This document shows positions 60,428 through 64,000 of a stretch of DNA of 64,000 bases, piece by piece. Position 1 is the stretch's first letter. Each line of letters opens with the position of its first letter. Source of the stretch: Flavobacteriaceae bacterium (lineage in GTDB: Bacteria > Bacteroidota > Bacteroidia > Flavobacteriales > Flavobacteriaceae); the NCBI GenBank assembly GCA_021151665.1, contig JAGKWW010000019.1:1-64000 (forward strand), written 5' to 3'. The translations under genes were made by a program, and so were the position numbers. The notes under the pieces were generated by a model. That model saw nothing but the letters and a program-made list of their open reading frames with translations, was not told the DNA's origin and made no database searches.

Positions 60428-60435
60428 CAAAGGTA
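60428..60435 (-). promoter_or_regulatory. -7 promoter element TACCTTTG
   Basis: Exact match on the minus strand, 14 bases before the lipA ATG at 60413. Confidence 0.55.
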
Positions 60436-60482
60436 CGGTATATTTGGAAATAAATTAATACACCGAAGTACTACAAAAAGAT

Positions 60483-60490
60483 TATATTTG
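60483..60490 (+). promoter_or_regulatory. -7 promoter element TATATTTG
   Basis: Exact match 22 bases before the ATG at 60513. Confidence 0.55.
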
Positions 60491-60512
60491 AACGAACTAA
60501 AATAATTACGAC

Positions 60513-61007
60513 ATGAGAAAATTCGTTTTTGCCGCTCTAGCTGCCGTACTTTTTGCAGGCTGCCAGGAAGAGGACACGCCTGCGCAATTAACCGATCCTT
60601 CTGTACCGGTTTCTATTGCGTTTGACGAGGTTAAATATTTTGATTATCAGGCCGGGCCTTTCGAATCCGGTTTAGGCGGGAATTATGTATTACGTACTGC
60701 TGCAGACTGGTCTGCGTTTGCTACACCGCCCGATTCAGATGTAATGATCAATTTTCCGTTCGCACCTACCGATTTTACAAACTACACCTATCTCGCTCTG
60801 CGTCATGACCTGCATTATGGCGGCAATGAGAACGCGATAAAAATCGGGGTCGAATCTGTAATAAAGCAGTACGACACGCTAAAAGTAAATTATATCAAAA
60901 AAACGAACGGCCCGGGCGATATTCTTACGCTTTTAAATTCACAGCCATGCCAGCTTGTACGTATCCCATTTTCAACATTACCTGTAAAGTTTATCCAGGT
61001 TGATTAA
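60513..61007 (+). CDS. Small lipoprotein of unknown function
   Basis: A 164-residue lipoprotein: LAAVLFAGC gives the lipidated Cys, followed by QEEDTP. The mature part (ESGLGGNYVLRTAADWSAFA, YLALRHDLHYGGNENAIKIG and LLNSQPCQLVRIPFSTLP) looks like the PrcB C-terminal-type beta-sandwich found in exported proteins, a weak resemblance only. A strong terminator follows at 61065. Confidence 0.65.
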   Translation: MRKFVFAALAAVLFAGCQEEDTPAQLTDPSVPVSIAFDEVKYFDYQAGPFESGLGGNYVLRTAADWSAFATPPDSDVMINFPFAPTDFTNYTYLALRHDLHYGGNENAIKIGVESVIKQYDTLKVNYIKKTNGPGDILTLLNSQPCQLVRIPFSTLPVKFIQVD

Positions 61008-61064
61008 AAATATTTTTGGTAACGATCTGGTGGTTTAGACACCGGTGATTGATTATACTAACTA

Positions 61065-61100
61065 ACAAAGGGCTGCCTCGCATTTGAGACAGCCCTTTGT
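61065..61100. terminator. Long-stem terminator
   Basis: ACAAAGGGCTG / CAGCCCTTTGT with further pairing inside; loop about GCATTT. Lies between two convergent genes. Confidence 0.75.
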
Positions 61101-61163
61101 CGTAGTATTAAGAGAGGCGCGGGGAGCGATAAGTTATAAATTCGCCAAGCCGCCACGATATAA

Positions 61164-62012
61164 TTAAAGGTCTCTCATATTTACCGTGATAGGGAGGCTA
61201 AAGGCAGTCCTTACGGTTTCGCCGCCCTTTTTTCCCGGCTTCCATTTCGTTTTCATCGACTGCAGCACCCTGGCGGCCTCGCGGCTTAGTGCCTCGTCTG
61301 CACCACGTGCCTTAATATTGGTCATAGTCCCATCTTTCTCAATGACAAACGAGACATAAAGTTTTATAACAGAAACCCGCGTAGATGCATTACTACCGTT
61401 AAAGTTGCTGCCCACAAACTGCCGGAACTTATCCATGCCGCCGGGATATTCCGGTTGGGCATCAAGTTCATTAGAACCTATAATTGCAGTTCCCGAAGTT
61501 GAGGGAGAAGGTGTGCTTCCCGTGCCGTTTGGTAAGGTTCCGGTGCTTGTTCCGTTGCCGCCGATCGCGATTGCATTTCCTTCGGATGGCCCTTCAGTAT
61601 GGTCGCTTGGGTTGCCTTGTGTCAACTGTTCCCGGGTAGGTGCTGTGGGAGTCGGTTGCGCTGCTGATACTACGTTGAGCGGCTTGAATTTTACCTGCTG
61701 TACCGTAGACTTCTGAGCACCCTCTGCTTTTGCGGCGACTGGTTCCGGTTCTTTAGGCAGTGGGGGATCAAGGTTGGTAATGACTAGCGTACCGGTTGGT
61801 GCATCGGGAGCCTTCGCAATTTCATGGGTGCCAAAGCTACTTAGGAGTACGGGAGCGCCCACTGCAATTCCTAAAAACATGATGCCGGCGCCAAGAGCCT
61901 GTAGTGTGGTTTTGTTGCTTTCACGGCGCAGCTTATAGGCACCGTAATTTTTGTTCCGGCCTTCGAAAACAATGTCGGTCCAGCCGCGGTCGAAAACATT
62001 CATTTTAGACAT
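61164..62012 (-). CDS. Energy transducer TonB
   Basis: A 282-residue TonB protein. The frame opens upstream at a GTG (62123) overlapping the sigma gene, but the ATG at 62012 is preferred, starting MSKMNVFDRGWTDIVFEGRN. One membrane segment (ALGAGIMFLGIAVGAPVLLS) and a Pro-rich linker are followed by a TonB C-terminal domain (QPEYPGGMDKFRQFVGSNFN, then VSFVIEKDGTMTNIKARGA). It powers TonB-dependent receptors at the outer membrane, using ExbB/ExbD encoded elsewhere. It lies 94 bases after the sigma gene on the same strand. Confidence 0.85.
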   Translation of the reverse strand: MSKMNVFDRGWTDIVFEGRNKNYGAYKLRRESNKTTLQALGAGIMFLGIAVGAPVLLSSFGTHEIAKAPDAPTGTLVITNLDPPLPKEPEPVAAKAEGAQKSTVQQVKFKPLNVVSAAQPTPTAPTREQLTQGNPSDHTEGPSEGNAIAIGGNGTSTGTLPNGTGSTPSPSTSGTAIIGSNELDAQPEYPGGMDKFRQFVGSNFNGSNASTRVSVIKLYVSFVIEKDGTMTNIKARGADEALSREAARVLQSMKTKWKPGKKGGETVRTAFSLPITVNMRDL

Positions 62013-62106
62013 AATAAAGTGATTAATGGTTGAAGATTCATTATAATCACTAAAACGTTTTCGTTGCTTCGAATATTTTATAGTTTGTGTTAAAACATTG
62101 AATGGC

Positions 62107-62676
62107 TTAACAGTTTCGCTCACGAATAATTTCTGCTAATAATTTTTTGGCGCGAAGCAGTTTTACCTTGATATTATTGAGGGGTTCATCCAGCGTATCT
62201 GCTATCTCCTGGTAACTCAACTCCTGAAAATATCGCAGCTGTATAACTTCCTGGTACTGAGGTTTCAATTTGCGGATACATTGTAAAAGGCTTGAGAGGT
62301 TCTGCTCACCGATAAGCCGGTCCTCAGCGGTAGGGGAAGAGTCTGCTACGGTATACGCCTGGTTGTCTTCTTCGTCAGTAATATCGAGGTTGTAAAGGTG
62401 CTTTTTCTTGCGGAGATGATCGATATGCACATTTTTGGCAATCGCTATAAGCCAGGTGTTAAATGCAAATTGCGGATTGTAGGTTGCAATCTTATCGAAA
62501 GCCTTAGAAAATGTCTCAATAACAATATCTTCGGTATCCGTTTCGTTTTGCGTACGCTTCAGCATAAAGCCATACACTTCGTTCCAGAAAAAATCGAGAA
62601 GAAAGGTAAAGGCAGCCTGATCGCCTGTCTTTGCTTTATCTATGTTTTGCTGAACTAATACCGCGTTTATTTCCAA
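62107..62676 (-). CDS. ECF-like RNA polymerase sigma factor
   Basis: A 189-residue sigma factor. Region 2 shows RTQNETDTEDIVIETFSKAF and region 4 FQELSYQEIADTLDEPLNNI. It is coupled to the glycosyltransferase gene (10-base overlap), and TonB follows. There is no FecR or other anti-sigma gene next to it, so control must come from elsewhere. Its position among envelope genes suggests a role in envelope stress or in general growth of surface functions, which is inference. Confidence 0.85.
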   Translation of the reverse strand: MEINAVLVQQNIDKAKTGDQAAFTFLLDFFWNEVYGFMLKRTQNETDTEDIVIETFSKAFDKIATYNPQFAFNTWLIAIAKNVHIDHLRKKKHLYNLDITDEEDNQAYTVADSSPTAEDRLIGEQNLSSLLQCIRKLKPQYQEVIQLRYFQELSYQEIADTLDEPLNNIKVKLLRAKKLLAEIIRERNC

Positions 62677-63773
62677 TGCACAGGTTTTGAAAACAGGTTA
62701 ATAAAGAACACCTGTATGTGCGTGAAGATAAGCATAATTTCTATAACCGGGTACCAATACAACACGTCTTTCTCCCGCAGCTTTCCTGCGCTGTAACCGA
62801 GCACAATCCAGCTTACCAGATAACGGAATGCGACGATCGGCGCTACAATCATCCAGTTTACCTGAAGCGACAGCAGGACTATGGCAAGCGCGATGAAAAG
62901 GAACTGCGTACTGTGAAAAAGCTGTAGCATCAGGTTATCTTCGGTGCCGAAGAATGTCATGATGTAGGCCCGCCTGCGCTTTTGCATCAGCCATCCTTTA
63001 AAGGTTGTGCGCGCCTCGCTGTAAGTGAAGCTTTCGGGGTCGAAACAAATAGCTGTATTCTTTTTAGTTGCCGCCTGGTTAATAAACAGCGCATCTTCGC
63101 CGGTACGGATGTTCATATGGTCTATAAACCCGTTTACCCTGAAGAACTCCTCACGTTTGTAGGCGAGGTTGCGCCCTTCGCCTGTATAAGGTTTTCCGAG
63201 CTTTGCCCAGGCAAAATACTGGCTGGCCCACAGCATAGAATCGAACCTGATAACCTTATTAAGAAAAGAATTTTTCACTTTTTCGTAAGCGCCATATCCC
63301 AGGATTATTGTCTTATTCATCGTGAAGTTAGACGACATCTTCGTAATCCAATCCTTTGAAGCAGGGTAGCAGTCGGCATCGGTAAATAACAGGTAATCTT
63401 TGCGGGCAGCCTTTATCCCGAGTGTGAGTGCATATTTTTTATTGCCCCAGAAGGCCTCGTTGTTCTCGACTTTTACCAACCTTACGTTGGGATATTGCTT
63501 TTCAAATTCCTCAAATATTTCAAGGGTATCGTCAGACGAGGCATCGTCAATCAGTACAATTTCATAGTCGGGGTAGTCCTGCTCTGCAAGCAGCGGCACA
63601 TAATTGCGCACTTTTTCGGCCTCATTTTTAGCACAAACTATTACCGATACCGAAATGCGCTTGGGCGTTGTTGGCCGCGGTGCCGCAAATGCAAAACGGC
63701 CCAGCACAGCGAGGTAATACACGATCTGGATAAGGGCAATACCGATAAATATGAAAAAGATAATGTTCAGCAT
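62667..63773 (-). CDS. Membrane glycosyltransferase, family 2
   Basis: A 368-residue protein with an N-terminal membrane segment (MLNIIFFIFIGIALIQIVYY). The catalytic domain shows SVIVCAKNEAEKVRNY, the DDASSDDT nucleotide-sugar motif and the DAD metal-binding motif in LLFTDADCYP. Then come the product-site EGRNLAYKREEFF and GEDALFINQAATKK with the Q-like/ED motif of processive enzymes, and three C-terminal membrane segments. It probably extends or transfers a sugar onto a lipid-linked glycan. Sugar and acceptor are unknown. Confidence 0.87.
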   Translation of the reverse strand: MLNIIFFIFIGIALIQIVYYLAVLGRFAFAAPRPTTPKRISVSVIVCAKNEAEKVRNYVPLLAEQDYPDYEIVLIDDASSDDTLEIFEEFEKQYPNVRLVKVENNEAFWGNKKYALTLGIKAARKDYLLFTDADCYPASKDWITKMSSNFTMNKTIILGYGAYEKVKNSFLNKVIRFDSMLWASQYFAWAKLGKPYTGEGRNLAYKREEFFRVNGFIDHMNIRTGEDALFINQAATKKNTAICFDPESFTYSEARTTFKGWLMQKRRRAYIMTFFGTEDNLMLQLFHSTQFLFIALAIVLLSLQVNWMIVAPIVAFRYLVSWIVLGYSAGKLREKDVLYWYPVIEIMLIFTHIQVFFINLFSKPVHWK

Positions 63774-63801
63774 ATAGGCAGGTGACCGTTTGTTTTCGTG
63801 G

Positions 63802-63809
63802 CAAATTTA
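63802..63809 (-). promoter_or_regulatory. -7 promoter element TAAATTTG
   Basis: Exact match on the minus strand, 28 bases before the glycosyltransferase ATG; probable promoter for glycosyltransferase, sigma and TonB. Confidence 0.55.
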
Positions 63810-63844
63810 CATTCAATATTTGAAATTGAACGAGTAAAAAAGCA

Positions 63845-64000
63845 CTAAATAATATTAACCTCGGCCTCTATCCTAATTCCGAATTTATCAAACACAGCTT
63901 CCTGAATATTTCTGGAAAGGTCTAAAAGCTCCTGCCCTGTAGCGGAACCGTAGTTAACCAGCACTAATGCCTGTCGGGCATGCACTCCGGCATCGCCAAA
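63845..64000 (-). CDS. murB: UDP-N-acetylenolpyruvoylglucosamine reductase, 3' end
   Basis: Partial gene running off the window end. The last 51 residues are visible on the minus strand, containing GDAGVHARQALVLVNYGSAT and ending EAEVNII before the stop at 63845. This is the C-terminal part of MurB, the FAD enzyme that completes UDP-MurNAc for peptidoglycan. It precedes the glycosyltransferase gene, which has its own promoter element. Confidence 0.8.
   Translation of the reverse strand, partial: FGDAGVHARQALVLVNYGSATGQELLDLSRNIQEAVFDKFGIRIEAEVNII

Noticed and set aside
1..64000. Insertion sequences, prophage, rRNA genes, replication origin
   Set aside because: No transposase, integrase, phage structural gene, rRNA sequence or dnaA-box cluster was recognised on either strand.

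Overview
The window is chromosomal DNA from a member of the Bacteroidota, most likely the family Flavobacteriaceae (Flavobacterium or a close relative). The reasons are seen in the sequence: 25 intergenic exact matches to the Bacteroidota -7 promoter element TAnnTTTG, almost no Shine-Dalgarno sequences, a type IX secretion sorting domain, TonB-dependent receptors with carboxypeptidase-regulatory N-termini, a FecI/FecR pair, and many small SCxDDD-type lipoproteins. It is mostly housekeeping sequence with short operons. I see no rRNA, insertion sequence, prophage or CRISPR array; there is one tRNA (Thr, TGT).

Layout. 0-7.5 kb: exported DUF2891 protein, FAD dehydrogenase, TetR-AarF-DUF2256 operon, idi-queD-manA operon, small helical protein, tRNA-Thr. 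7.5-19.5 kb: mainly minus-strand envelope genes (lipoproteins, a T9SS cargo protein, M61 peptidase, alpha/beta hydrolase, DoxX, EamA transporter, ABC ATPase with DUF2721, OmpA-like and lipocalin-like lipoproteins). 19.9-26.5 kb: htpG, a Fic operon with a striking operator, a Crp/Fnr regulator in front of a frameshifted oxidoreductase, a flavin-binding stress protein and a GNAT enzyme. 26.5-33.5 kb: S9 peptidase, FabH-like synthase, L,D-transpeptidase, TonB-dependent receptor. 33.7-40 kb: argS followed by an envelope O-acylation cassette (SGNH, SGNH with inserted LysM, MBOAT). 40-44 kb: sigma-FecR-receptor signalling operon. 44-48.3 kb: two surface lipoproteins, ffh, folD. 48.3-52.7 kb: tandem short-chain dehydrogenases (one interrupted by a stop codon), AraC regulator, PhnA-like protein, rluF, and an alpha/beta hydrolase that appears internally deleted. 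52.7-64 kb: COG1579 coiled coil, Nif3, paired paralogous lipoproteins, lpxK-punA, gap, an ACP-like protein, lipA, then GT2-sigma-TonB and the 3' end of murB.

The most interesting observations are: (1) four genes have the -7 box placed exactly four bases before the ATG, which predicts leaderless mRNAs; (2) the O-acylation cassette, in which a LysM domain is inserted inside an SGNH hydrolase; (3) a Fic enzyme with a three-half-site operator and an unknown overlapping partner gene; (4) a membrane-linked acyl-carrier-like protein between lipA and gap; and (5) four damaged genes of four different lesion types. I did not find a clear-cut new defence or mobile system. All calls come from reading the sequence and from family knowledge; no database search was run.
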